From: Odiellus spinosus
Taxonomy: Eukaryota > Arthropoda > Arachnida > Opiliones > Phalangiidae
Assembly: GCA_963920705.1 (NCBI GenBank)
Contig: OY987230.1
Location: 16,889,320 to 16,953,319, forward strand
DNA: 64,000 nt
Reading direction: 5' to 3'
In this document: positions 14,101 to 25,153 of the stretch, piece after piece
Numbering within the stretch: position 1 is the stretch's first letter
Layout: every line of letters starts with the position of its first letter
The notes under the pieces: model-generated
The model's input: the letters and a program-made list of their open reading frames with translations, nothing else
Databases searched by the model: none
Told to the model about the DNA's origin: nothing
Translations under genes and position numbers: made by a program

Positions 14101-14587
14101 GCGTAATCTTTAAAATCCATGCATTTGACAGTGCTAAAATAATCACCCGTAATCCGTAATCGATGTACAGTGAATACAAGAATTATTAGCCCCTCGTTAA
14201 TTTGAGACCTTATTTAATTTCGCAAGGTGACCACATTTTCTAAGTTTAATTTTCATATCCTTTCAAGGTGTTCCTATAATTTCGACAGGCTCTTTTTTAA
14301 ATATTAGAATTATTTCTTATATTATCTTTATATTCAAGAAATATATTTAAATTATAATTAGTCCAATTCCATATCATTTGTGCATGTTAAATGCTAAGCT
14401 CACAAAGTTATACGCTCGCCACACTAACAAGTTTCTTTATCTTCGTTATTTAAAGGCACTTAGGGTCATGTCCAAAATCATGAAAGAGTGCTGGTATCAA
14501 AACGCAGCGGCTAGGTTGACCGCTTTGAGAATCAAAAAAACAATAGCTAATTTAGGCGCTCAAGAAGACATTAAAATGTCCATTTGA
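976..14587 (+). CDS. TGF-beta/activin type I receptor (ALK4/5/7, baboon-like), 5' end missing
   Basis: This is a transmembrane Ser/Thr kinase receptor that phosphorylates Smad2/3-type R-Smads after type II receptor activation. Coding exons: alternative 976-1130 or 2059-2219, then about 8683-9165, 10396-10845, 13782-13912 and 14456-14587 (stop TGA). Phases agree at each junction. In order the protein shows the end of the ligand-binding domain (CC-x5-CN), a membrane segment ([20 protein letters not shown]), the GS box [10 protein letters not shown], the glycine loop [11 protein letters not shown], the catalytic Lys in VAVKIF, the HRD loop, ADLGLAV (DFG position) and YLAPEVLDD. The L45 loop reads [11 protein letters not shown], which is the activin/TGF-beta class and not the BMP class. 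HRDFKSKN replaces the usual HRDLKSKN. The signal peptide and first extracellular exon are not visible and probably lie upstream of the window. Family assignment is very secure; orthology to baboon specifically is inference. Confidence 0.95.
1780..2030. repeat. 30-31 bp minisatellite, about 9 copies
   Basis: The core GACACGCCTTTTCC recurs at about 1780, 1811, 1841, 1872, 1903, 1934, 1964 and 1994, with a degenerate copy at about 2024. Spacing is 30 or 31 bases. Units are rich in C and T on the plus strand and run almost up to the acceptor of exon B, so they form an unusually long split pyrimidine region there. Confidence 0.9.
2059..2219 (+). CDS. Receptor alternative extracellular exon B
   Basis: This is a second version of the same ligand-binding half-domain, 161 nt long (2 mod 3). 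It opens after CAG as g|TGT and ends before GTGGGT at 2220. Cysteine pattern is C-x14-C-x14-CC-x5-C, ending [16 protein letters not shown]. Both phases match exon A, so either exon can join the membrane-segment exon, but using both or neither shifts the frame. A 30-31 bp pyrimidine-rich minisatellite ends a few tens of bases before its acceptor, and a GA-rich run follows at about 2249-2269. It could be an inactive duplicate, but all cysteines are intact. Confidence 0.87.
3389..3686. mobile_element. Palindromic foldback element (MITE-like), about 298 bp
   Basis: The ends are inverted copies: CAGTGCCCGTATTCCGC on the left and GCGGAATACACGCACTG on the right. Inner arms also match, for example GGTGACGTATTT on the left against the complement of AAATACGTCATCGCC on the right, and the flanks of GACCCCCTT against AAGGGGGTC. 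Arms are imperfect. No coding capacity and no clear target-site duplication seen. Confidence 0.75.
8069..8099. repeat. TA microsatellite
   Basis: Alternating A and T for about 30 bases within the large receptor intron. Confidence 0.9.
8681..8701 (+). promoter_or_regulatory. NAGNAG acceptor of the membrane-segment exon
   Basis: A pyrimidine-rich tract at about 8618-8670 leads to TCAGCAG (acceptors after 8682 and 8685), with a further AAAAG ending at 8700. All three keep the reading frame, so the mature receptor could vary by one or six residues just before the membrane segment. The long tract favours the first two. Which is used cannot be told from sequence. Confidence 0.6.
9166..10395. other. 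Receptor intron between glycine-loop and catalytic exons
   Basis: Donor GTAATA at 9166, acceptor TTGCAG ending at 10395. AT-rich; I see no repeats or exons in it. Confidence 0.75.
10846..13781. other. Receptor intron containing a tandem duplication
   Basis: Donor GTCAGT at 10846 and acceptor AATAG ending at 13781. The minus-strand open frames in 11286-11752 and 13241-13519 show no domain. The main content is the 259-bp duplication at 12661-13178, followed by more degenerate AAAAGGTC-type repeats to about 13420. Confidence 0.75.
12661..13178. repeat. Tandem duplication, 2 x 259 bp
   Basis: CAGGGTTGCCACGCAACCCG starts at 12661 and again at 12920, and the following 239 bases are near identical, with only a few substitutions (for example GGTCAAAGG versus GATCAAAGA). 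Each unit contains shorter degenerate repeats of the form AAAATTGGNTTAAAAAGTCAAGG. The high identity implies a recent duplication. Confidence 0.92.
13913..14455. other. Last receptor intron
   Basis: Donor GTATGC at 13913, acceptor AAAG ending at 14455. Contains a small cluster of CGTAATC-type words at about 14050-14165; nothing else seen. Confidence 0.75.
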
Positions 14588-17500
14588 ACATAATTTAAAA
14601 ATACAATAAATACAAAAAAAACAAAAACAAAATACAAATAATTTTTTTATTTCAAGATCAACGTTTAAATTGACTTCAGTTTTTGTTTATTCATTTTTTT
14701 TAAAATAAAAACAGCAACAAAAATTTAAATAAAAAATCTACGGGAATCCTAAAAACGGTAAAGTGTTTTGTGCGCGCAGTGAATACGTGGAAAAAACATT
14801 CTGCCCATTTTTCACCATTACAAAAAACTTCAAAAATTTAAATTTATTTTAGGCCTACTGCTTATTTGAAAGAAAGAGAAAAACAAAGGGAAAATACAAC
14901 GCAAAAATAAAGCAATCCTAGGCCTTTAGTAGTTTAAATTAAAACTTTAAATTATTCGGTTTAGAAATAAAAAAATGAAACAACAGCATCAACTGCCTTA
15001 AATAAAATGAACAGATAGGATTTTTAAATATAATTAAGATGGGACGACGAATTATTATTAAAAAGTTAACTATTTTTTTTTTTTAATTTCTTGAAACCTC
15101 TTCGATTAAAATCCAAAATAATCTTTCAAACTAAATTCTTATTCAATTTTGGTTTAAATTGGTCAAAATTTTGAATTAATAATTCAAAAACCATTAATAC
15201 CCTGATCCTCCCCAAAATTTAAACCCGATTTAAATTTATTTTTTAACTAATAATAACACTAGTCAGGTGATCATCATTTAAGCTAAGATATCAAATCAAA
15301 ACAAAATCAAATTTGAGATAATTAAAAAACAAAAAAACTTTCTATATTAATTTTTAATTATATTTTAAAGTAAAATTTAAAAATCGTGATAAATTTAATA
15401 GATTTTTTTTTCGTTACGGTAGGTGTATATTTCTTTTTTTTTTTGAGTTAATTTTGAATAATTTTCTAACCTTCAAATAAATTTAATTACGATATCCTCA
15501 ATATTTTTATTTTCAATAAGAAAAAAAACGAAGGAAATGGAAATAGGGTGCGAGCTTCTTTTAACTTAAACAAAAAAATACAAAAAAAAAATGGAAAAAG
15601 GCCCAACCTTTTCAACGATGGTGCGCGAAATTTGAATCGTACGGTTTGATATTGAAGACAAATTTTTGTTTTTGCGCTGTGCAAAAATCGTCGAAGTCAA
15701 AAACAAAAAACAAACGAAAATAAATCAAAATTCCATTTTATGGAATTTTTGACGAAACAAAAAAAAGGTTCTTTAAGTTATAAGTGACCTTCAATGTTAA
15801 TTATTATAATTAACAAAAAGTGACTCAAACTAATTCGTTTTTATATATATATGTATATCAGGGATTCAAAAAAACAAAGAAACAAAAAGTTAAAAGAAAA
15901 AACTTTAATAATATTAAAACTGGACCAAAAAAAATTAACCCTAAAACTCAAGGTTTTTTTTATACTTTAATTTAAGAAAGCGAGTTAAATTTTTTTTAAA
16001 TTCATTAAAACTGTATACTTCCGCCAAATGTGTCAACAAACAAACAAACAAATTGGCGAGTTAGAAAATGATATCGGTGCTGCTATATAGTAATTCGCGA
16101 GAGGATAACTTCTGATTAACTATTTGAACGAATAACTTGATCAATTTTAAAGTTACAACAAATGGTTTTTGTGTTGAATCATATGGGACCATTTAAACAC
16201 AAGAATAGACTAATACATCGTTTAGGGGAAATAAACAAATTGCAAAAAAATAACCCCCCCCCCTTTTTTTATTTTCTAAAAAAAAAAAGCAACTGAAAAC
16301 CTTTTCTCAAATATTTTTAATCTGTAAATTAGTACTTTATAAGAAAATCAACACTAATATTGACTTACAGGGGCATGGGCTAAATATGTTTGGGCCAAAC
16401 TGATCGCGCATTAGGCCTATTTAAAATACTAGTTTTCTTGGTGCCAAAATGTAGTTTTTTTTATAGGTTTAAAAAACTTTTACCTTTTCTTTGAATTATA
16501 TTTTTAGGCTATTTCTTACTATGTGACTATTAAAGGCAAAGTGAAATAGTAACTATAGGAAAACGGCAGGAGTGTGGGAGTGAAAACCAGAAGGTCCTGG
16601 TAGGAACTGTTGACCCTACGCAGCTTGGCCCTACCTAAAATTTTGGGATGGTCACTGCCCCTAAGAAAACCTTACGAGCGAATACTGGCTTCCCCCACTT
16701 ACAAGATTGACCCCAAAGCCAAACTGCCGTCTTTCTATAGACCAAAATCGGCGAAGAAATGTAATTAATTGTTTTAAACGTTTCCAACGCGTTTGAAACG
16801 TTTCCAACACCTATGAAACGTTTCCAAAACGCCTTTGAAAGGTTTCCAACGCGTTTATATTGTTTAAAATATATATTTCAACTTTATTGACCGATTTTTT
16901 ACTTTATTAATATAAAGCTCTATGATTAATTTCTACAATACATTATTAAACAATTACCCAAAAAATATTGAAAATAAGAATGCAGGTTTTACAATTAACA
17001 AAACAAGCAGAGAAAAGAAGTTGCCAGCTACAAAGCTACCTCAAAGTGAAAATAATCATTTCTTCTCTTTAATTATTACCTAAAAAATAAAACGAAATAA
17101 TCTTCAAACTATTAAAAACAACAGAATGGACTCAAAAACCGAGAAAATAACATTTTTTCCTCAAATATTTTTTTTTGGATTTTTTTTTTAAATGACCATA
17201 AAATGAAAAAGTTCAAAATAATAATAATAATAATAACAATACAGCACACAAACTACAGTTCATCAGATATTTTTAAGGTTTTTTTTTTTTGTAAAACTAA
17301 AGTTTAAAACCAACGCACACAGCGTATGTAAGCTGGCAGACTTCATAAATGAAAAAAAAAAAAAAAAAAAAAAAAAACATAATTTTTTATGATTCATTAT
17401 TTTCATTCGAAACGTCTTCAAATTGTTTCTATCGACAGCTATAACACCCTGTACTTTTAATAATACGCCTTTAAGAAAAGAAATAAACCCGAAATTATAA

Positions 17501-19437
17501 AATTACACAATTTAGCCTACTTTTTTTTTTTTTAAATAAAAATTGTTAAGTTTTTAAAACTATGATTATATTTGTTTTACATACAGTTCGGATTATAGGC
17601 GTATTGTTAAAAACTTTCATCATCAAATATAATGAAGAAAAAAAACTAAGATTTAAAAGTATTTAACAGGTAATTCTGTACTTAAGAAGGAACCATCCGA
17701 ATTACCTATGCGGGTTTATTAATTTAAATAATCATTAATTAAATCTTTGTTTTTTCACTGATTTTTTAACGAATTTAAAAATATTCGCAATTTTTTTTAT
17801 TAATTTTTAGTGCCTTTTTTATTCCCCCAAAAACGTTATGAAAATTAGAAATAAAATCGGGAAAAGTTAATTGCGAATTAAATTTTGCATTATCTTAATT
17901 TTGTGGTTGAAGGTACTGTGTAAAGTAAAACTTAAATACTGGGAAAAACGCATTCATCTTTTTGAAGAAAAAAGAAACAGAAAACTACTGTTATCATTCA
18001 TGTTGATATCATCTTATAGTTAAGCCTAAATCCCCCTGTCCTATGTCCCATATAACAAAAACTTTACATCACTGTTTTGTCAAGTACAAAAAATGAAAAA
18101 AACCAACCTATTTGTTGCATAATTTTTTTTTTTCTTTTAAAGCCGTGTAAGCTATAATGTGGCATTAAAAAAAATAATAAACTGTCATAATTATCATTTT
18201 TCAGTGGCTGAAAATCCATTCGTCTGCAGAAACTCCACGAAAAGCTTTTTTTTTTTTTTTAAGCCTTTGTCACCGAGTTCTTAATTATGCGTTTTCGGGG
18301 ACTTTCTCCGAACTTTTTAGTTTGAATTAATTCATAAACTTTTAATTAAGTTTCGCCCCGTCTTTAATTTATTGTTTTTCCCTGTTTCCTTTATAACCGT
18401 GAATATCAGGAAAATAGTTTTTAGTTGTAGGCTTAAAGCAAAATGGCCACCAAATTATGGACTCAAGGTTTTGTGCTTCTTTTTATGTTATTTCCACGCT
18501 ATTTATTTACCGTGTCTACAGTCTATGGATGGATAATAAAAGAAACGCACTTTTTATATATATAAAGTACGAGGTAATAATAATAAAAATATAATAAGAG
18601 AGTTGGGTCTGGTAATTTTCGTAAGATTTTTTTATTATTTTTTTTTTTTTTTTCATTGCAGATTCTTTGTCTAGGGTTTTTATTTTTGGTATTAGCAAAT
18701 GTTGGATTACGTTCAAATCTTCTGACTGGCTCGATACAGAAACGCAATTTATCAGAATACTAGGTTTAATTAATCAAACTGGACGAGACGATTAGTATGC
18801 GTAAAGAATTGACCCTAAAAATACCAACTACAAACTACCAAGTTCTTTGCTGATTCTTAGCTTTATCATTTCAAAATCTTGTTTAGGTAGGCCTTGGTCG
18901 AGGCCCGAAAAGAACATTCTTTGTTCTTTTTCTGTTAGAATAAGAAATATTTCTTAAAAATTCCAGACCTAATAATAGTTATGATTAACAGAAGAGACTG
19001 AAAAATCTGACCTCTGCTTTTTGGAGGAGTAAGAAAAGATCTACTTAGAAGAACTTAAAAGTTTTGGCAAGACTGTTTTATTTATTTTATCAGTGGTTAT
19101 TAATGGGTTTTTGGGGGAGGGAGGATTTCAGTCTTTAGGTGGTCTGGAATTTTTTTCATTCAAAGAAAAGGTCTAAAGTAGGCCTATGCTAAAAAGTAAA
19201 ATTTTAAATTTAGCGCCTGTTATTAGTTTCATGACCTGTCGATTGAGGCGCTCTCTAATTACATTTTTTTTGACAAGAGAATATTTTTCAGGGCAGTCTG
19301 CTAATAGTCATGGATCTGGAAGGGCGAATTTCGTCGTTCAAGTTTCCTTTTATTAAACTCAAATTTTAGTTTAGTTCATTTAATTAAAAGTTTATATATT
19401 ACTCAATTACTAGTTAATAAACCAAATAAGTACAAAA
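14588..19437. other. Intergenic region, receptor to TSC1
   Basis: Strongly AT-rich with long A and T runs (for example about 17352-17377) and a C run near 16253. A short repeat of about 20 bp based on AACGTTTCCAACGCG recurs four times at about 16776-16855. No convincing coding frame: the open frames near 15487 and 18516 are lysine, phenylalanine or isoleucine runs. The last part should hold the TSC1 promoter and 5' UTR. Confidence 0.6.
14605..14610 (+). terminator. Poly(A) signal of the receptor gene
   Basis: AATAAA 18 nt after the receptor stop codon. Position is plausible, but the region is so A-rich that a chance match is possible. Confidence 0.45.
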
Positions 19438-22400
19438 ATGGCGTCAATAACTGATGGTGAGTTTTTTGGTCAAGAGACTTTAAACTTTAGTGACCAAGGC
19501 TTAAAAAAATTGAAGAGCTCATTCAGCTCAATAATGCCCATTTTAATGAGATATATTTTAAAATTAATAATTCTCAATCTAAAACCATGTTGATCCGTGG
19601 TTGATCAATTTTTTATATATTTAATTCAAACGTTTTCAGATAAAGAAACTTCTAGAAATTTAGCATCGGCTAAAATGGATGTTACCGAGCTCTTTGCATT
19701 GCTCGAATCCAAGGAAAGTAACATTGTGGATGATGTCAAAACTCTTATTCACGAAAATTTGAAAAGCTGTAAGTAAATTCTTTAGTAAAATTATTGAATT
19801 TGCTGGGAACTGTTTATTAATTGATAATTCTGGGACGCAGCTCGAGACTCTTGGTTATTATCCGCCTTGGTTGATTATTATATGGCTACAAAGTCTAATA
19901 GAGCTTTAGACATTCTTATCGGCATTCGACAACCACATGACAAAGTATACATCACTTTTTTTAATGTAATTTAGACAAAAATGTGTTCTAATTTTATCAC
20001 ATTATAATATTGGTTAGCATTTGTTCGATAAGATGGCAGATAGCCTGAAACACGAAGCTCGCGAAGAAGCATTAGATCTTTTGGGCCACATTGTTAGGCG
20101 ACAGCCTTCGTGGGTTCACAAAATAGCCAACCACAAAGTTTTCAGCATATTATTAAACTTGTTGAAGGTAGGAAAATAAAAAACAAAAAAAAACTTAACA
20201 GGGTAATTTTTTTAATTGCTTCGGTTGCAGACTGACATTAGCGCTCAAAATCTGATGAGTGGAGTTTTAGTTGTAATTACTCTACTGCCTATTATTCCGT
20301 CGTTAGTTGGACCACACCTCCCCGATATGTTTGATATTTTTTCCCGTCTCTGCGCCTGGAGCACGCAGAAACCCGGTTAGGCCTTGTTTACCACTTATTA
20401 AATGTCAAGTCTCTTTCTAAATTCTAAAAAAAAAAAAAAACCTTGCAGGAAACGTACCTGAAGTTTATTTCTTACATTTGCGAGTCCCACTCTACGTTTT
20501 ATTCCAACTTTTGTATACCATGTACCCTTGCAACTTTTTGGCTTATTTGAGACTACATTACGGTGGCCGAGAGCACAGTTTGGAAAATCAGAGTATTTTT
20601 AGCGAAACAATCAAAGTAGGAATGCTATTTGATTATATTTGGTAAAAAAAAAAAATATTAAAAAAGCTATTGATGATTGTAATTTTAGCCCATGCTTGAA
20701 AGAGTTAGATTACATCCATTATTAGTAACAGCTTCGAAAGAAACTGAGCTACAAGTAAACAGGTACATGTAAGTTTTCGTTTACTGGATGACATTTTTGG
20801 AATTAACAAAGATATATCTTAATTTTAGATGGAAAAATCTCGAACCACACGACATTATAGTTCAATGTGGAATATTGTCCTTGGATGGTGGCGAGAGTAT
20901 GAATGAAACAAACTCTTTAACTGGAGTTAACACTAACAAGAATAATTCTTCAACTTGTCGTACCGGCAATATCACTGTTGCCATTGAGCCTGGTTCAATT
21001 CTTTACGAAATTTCTGAGAATTTAAGCATTTCAGTTAACCCTACTCCTCTAGTCATCTCCGACATGTCTCCTTCTGGAGTAAATGAAGAAACTGAAGCTT
21101 CTTCGAGCGTGAATGAAGGTATGTTGGTCTTATCGAATGTATACAGATAAGAGCTAAATTTAATCAAATTCAGATGTCACATCGAGTTCTCAAGTTGGAC
21201 CGAGTGAAGATGACGTTGTTGAAACCGAAACTCAAAGAGATGAGACTGACGGAGTTAAAGAAGATTTGGAATCGAGTGGCAAAGGTTTAATAAATGACGT
21301 TGTTCAGGCTGAAGAAGCTATTGAACAATCGGGTGGCTTGGAACAACCCAAAGTTGAAACCAAGCTTTGGTCGAAAGAATGCCAATTTCAATCAACAACC
21401 AACACTTTGACAACTTCAGTAAGCGTAACTTTGTCGCACGAATTTGGAGAATTAACTTCGTCTTTGGAAGAGGAAGCCAATAATTCCATGCCATCATTGC
21501 CCATGAAAGAATTGGATCAGTGCGGGAGTACCACCGAAAGCGGAGCTTCGAACGTTTTGATTGAGAGATTAGTTCACGGGATAAACAGACTGAGATTTTT
21601 CAGTCACTGCGGACATCCACCCGAAATACCTATTGAATGGATTAAAAAGACTTCTTTATTGAGCAAATCTTATTCGTGGCCGAATTTAGCAACTTTGAAT
21701 AAAACCTCTGTACCACCTTCAAGCAGCGTCAATGTTGGGGTTCGGCTTAGTTCCTCGCCTGATGATCTTCCCACTATTGAAATTCGTAGTCCCGGTAAAT
21801 CACTTATGTATTTGTCCTTTTAGGATAAGTATTGAAACATTATCTGAGACAATCTTGCGAATTTTTTTCAATTTCTGGAAATAAAATTCCAGAGTTTGGT
21901 GCGAGATCAATTTGAAAGGTTTTTGTCTACTATAAGTATTTCACAATATTAACTTGGTTTTTTTATTCAATTTCAGTTCAAAGTACACCCAAAAAACAGC
22001 AAGTTTTACCCAACATAAAGACTAGTCAGAGCACGAAGACATCTTCGAATGATAGCCCTAGTGTCGTAACATCTCCTACTTTAAAAACTACTCCAACTGC
22101 TTCGAAACCGTCGGAAACCATTATTCCAGCCATACCAAAACCTGATACCATTAAATTTTCCATGCTTTCGCCATCGGAAGTTCTAGATCGTCATTTACAA
22201 TTGGGTTGCGAAATTTACATGAAAGAGTTAAAGACAATGTCTTTGACTAATAACATGAAAGATACTGATTGGACGCACTTTGGTGGTAAGGTTTTGATTT
22301 TTGAACTTAAATTAAATTAAATCGTATTTTTTTTAATTTATTAGTAATTTTTCAGGACCCCCACCAGTCGATGAGCTTAATATTTTACGTGGGCAGATTT

Positions 22401-24670
22401 CTTTGTTACACATGCAAGTTTTGTTTGAAAGGTATCGACGGGAAATTCACGCAGAACGAAATCGCAGATTGTTGGGAAAGGCCAAAAAATCTCGTACTCT
22501 TGAAGAACAGAATGCTGCTATGGTAATAATAGTTCTAGTGATGGGTTAATACAAATTTTTTCAAAGTATTAATGAATATCAAATACCAAAATTAAAATTT
22601 TAATATCGGGATGGATATTAGTTTTTGAACGAAAAATCTGCCATATTTCTCACTATTTCATATTCTTTTGACCAAGAATAGTGCAATTAAAATTAATGTC
22701 AAGACATATTTGTCTCAGTATTTGATTTAATATTTGTTAGCGTTAAGATTGGAATTCACCCATCCCTATTTGTTGTAATAAATTACTGAAATAAAAACTT
22801 ATTTTTTTGTGACGTACGCAGAGAGAACAAATGTACCTACAAGAAGAAGAGATTCGAAACTTAAATCGAATGCTAACGGAAAAAGAGACTAAATTGCAAC
22901 AGCTCAAAGTGGAAATAATGCAGAAAAATTTGTCAGATCTTTTACGTCAAAGAACAAGAGAAAACGAGTGCCTCAATTACACAAATAAGGAGCTTCAACA
23001 TTCGCTCGATATGCAAAAACATGAAATTAAAAAACTAGAGAAAGTAATACCAGCTTTATCTGGAAATTTTCCTTTCCGCATTGTTATTAGAAATATTATT
23101 CTTGACAGATTTTGGATGATGAAAGAGGTCGCTTATCAAAATTGGAACTTGATTTATCCGATTATCATAAAATAGCCGAACGATGTTCGCAATTGGAAAG
23201 CGAAGTTAAAAAGCTCGTGAATCAGCAAGCCGTTCTTCACGAACTTCACAATAGATACGTCGACAAACAATCGTGTTCTACCCGACCTCCGGAATTAGAA
23301 TTTGAGTTCCAGGAATTAAAGAAGGCCGCAAAAGAAGAAGTTACTGGTAGAAATAAATTCTTAGTTAACTCATTAACTAAGAAACTTTGAAAATCTTAAG
23401 AGTTTTCTTATAACTTTTGAAGAATTGAAAATGACGATTCGAACGCAGAATAATACCATTGACTCCCTTCGAACGAAGGTGGAATGCTTAGAGGAGCAAC
23501 TGAGTAGCAAGGTATAATTTTGAAATCTGTTTATCGAATAATCTTCCTTAAAGGGACCAGGAAACCTGGGTTGTAGAATTTCGATTTAAACAGTTTTGTA
23601 GAAAATCAAAATACCGGAAAAAATTATAAAATATAAATTTTGGTAGTAAATGAACAAATTAGTGTCCAAAAAGCATTTCCAAATTATGTAATTTTTTGTC
23701 ATGTTCAAAAGCAACTCAATAGCCAATTATGGAACAGGGTTAGTTAATTGAGCTTAACAAGTAATCAAAAGGTCACTTAGACCACCTAACTTCTAGATAT
23801 TTAATTATAATTGAACAATAACTAAATAAAATGACTTGCTGAAACAAAAAATATATTATTCTTGCTATTATCCATAAGATTGTTCACTTTAATGCTCAGA
23901 AAAGTCATTTCTGGTTTATTTTACTCTAAGCCTAATTCGGGACTAAATCCTTTAGAAAGTAAAGAACATAACCCTCATGTGCATTGTCATGGCTACAATC
24001 TGATCTTATGTGTGAGAATCTTTAATTGGCTTGAAAATCAGTTTTATCAGTGATTAGCAATTGAATTGGTTTGAAATTTAAACAGTTTAGACATGGGTTT
24101 TGTGGGGTAAATAACAAAATATAGATAATTAGAACTAACATATAATTGGAGATTTGTTTCAAATGACCTGGTCTAAAAAAATTCAGAAGAATTAGACATT
24201 TTGAGAACAGATTTCCTGGTCCCTTTTAAAGAATTGTCTGAATTGATCAGAAATAACTTTATCCTTAAATATCAACAGGATTTGGTCTTGGAAGAGCAAA
24301 AACAACTTTTAGAGAGTGTAAAATCTTTCAACAAGGATAAGATCGATGTTTTGGAGGAAAGAGTCAAATCGTTACAAAGAGCGTGCCAAACGCAGGAACA
24401 AAGAATTTTAGTTTTAAATCATAAACTTAGTATCCAAGATTCCGCAGCTAGACCAGGTTTGTTAATTCTTTAGAAAAATAAAGTGCTAATCGATAAAACT
24501 TAAAAATTACTTAAATTTCAGTTCCTAATATGCCAAATGCGGACGATGCAGCATTATCTTATCCCGTCAATTGGCATCCTGCCCAGTCTGAACTGTCTTA
24601 CGGGATATCGTTAAAAGAAGAGGATGGGAAGAAAATGGAAGGTGCCATTGGAGGAATTGATCGATCATGA
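19438..24670 (+). CDS. TSC1: Hamartin (TSC1)
   Basis: This is the scaffold of the TSC1-TSC2-TBC1D7 complex, which inhibits Rheb and mTORC1. Sixteen coding exons: 19438-19456, 19640-19768, 19841-19944, 20018-20167, 20231-20375, 20449-20615, 20689-20762, 20829-21118, 21174-21794, 21977-22285, 22356-22522, 22822-23043, 23109-23346, 23423-23511, 24279-24456 and 24522-24670. They sum to 3051 nt, 1016 residues, near the known size of about 1160. The N-terminal helical core (about 1-280) has family stretches such as LVDYYMATKS, RQPHDKHL and TMYPCNFLAYLR. A Ser/Thr-rich linker runs to about 650. DWTHFGGPPPVDEL and a coiled coil (about 675-965) follow, the part that binds TSC2. The stop is TGA. Exon 15 could be read further upstream, but phase and an adjacent transposon end argue against that. 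Confidence 0.96.
23552..24225. mobile_element. TTAA-flanked inverted-repeat element in TSC1 intron 14
   Basis: TTAA followed by AGGGACCAGGAAA at 23548-23564, and inverted TTTCCTGGTCCCTT followed by TTAA at 24212-24229. The layout of TTAA duplication plus short terminal repeats resembles piggyBac-type non-autonomous elements. The interior has no transposase frame. Terminal similarity covers only about 14 bases, so the call is moderate. Confidence 0.6.
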
Positions 24671-24791
24671 TCCCGCTGAAATTGAGACAAATTAACTGAA
24701 TTTTACGGTATGTTGTCAACTTTTTTATTAGAATATATTATATTTAAGAAATTAAAGATTGTAAATATAACTAGAAGGAAAAAAAATTGGT

Positions 24792-24797
24792 AATAAA
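24792..24797 (+). terminator. Candidate TSC1 poly(A) signal
   Basis: AATAAA about 120 nt after the TSC1 stop codon, just before a palindromic element. Confidence 0.4.
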
Positions 24798-24872
24798 AAC
24801 CTGTTTATGTCAAATGATAAAAAAAGGTTTTCCAATTTTGATATCGACGAATGAAGCCTATTTTAGTTTTAT

Positions 24873-25153
24873 CAAGAAGGATCAGATAAGGAGAGGAAAT
24901 GTGGGGACGGCGCGGTTCCTACTGCGTCGGCCTAAACTCCCACTCTGGGAGAACGGGGGTAGAGACGTTTCGTGGTAAATTGTTGTCACGTGGGTAAAAC
25001 GAATCCTTTATGAGACGCACTAGCTAGCGACCACGTGACAACAGTTTACCTCGAGAATTTCCTATCCCCCCTTTCCACCCGAGTGGGAGGTTGGCTCTTC
25101 TCTCTCTAACTCAACGCAGCCCCACATTTCCTCTCCTTATCTGATCCTTCTTG
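24873..25153. mobile_element. Palindromic element with 7-bp target duplication
   Basis: Left end CAAGAAGGATCAGATAAGGA and right end TCCTTATCTGATCCTTCTTG are perfect inverted copies. The arms continue with GAGGAAATGTGGGG against CCCCACATTTCCTC and with TTGTCACGTGG against CCACGTGACAA near the centre. The repeat is flanked on both sides by GTTTTAT, a likely target-site duplication. It is more GC-rich than its surroundings, and the open frame at 24787-24978 is an artefact of it. The clean ends imply a recent insertion. Confidence 0.85.

Noticed and set aside
18516-18747. Lysine- and isoleucine-rich open frames upstream of TSC1
   Set aside because: Produced by A/T runs; two frames overlap and neither has a domain.
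24187-24278. In-frame extension of TSC1 exon 15 upstream, whose translation looks a little like the hamartin coiled coil
   Set aside because: Acceptors there mismatch the phase of exon 14, part of the stretch is a transposon terminal repeat, and CAG at 24278 joins in phase.
24787-24978. Open frame after TSC1
   Set aside because: It runs into one arm of the palindromic element at 24873-25153.
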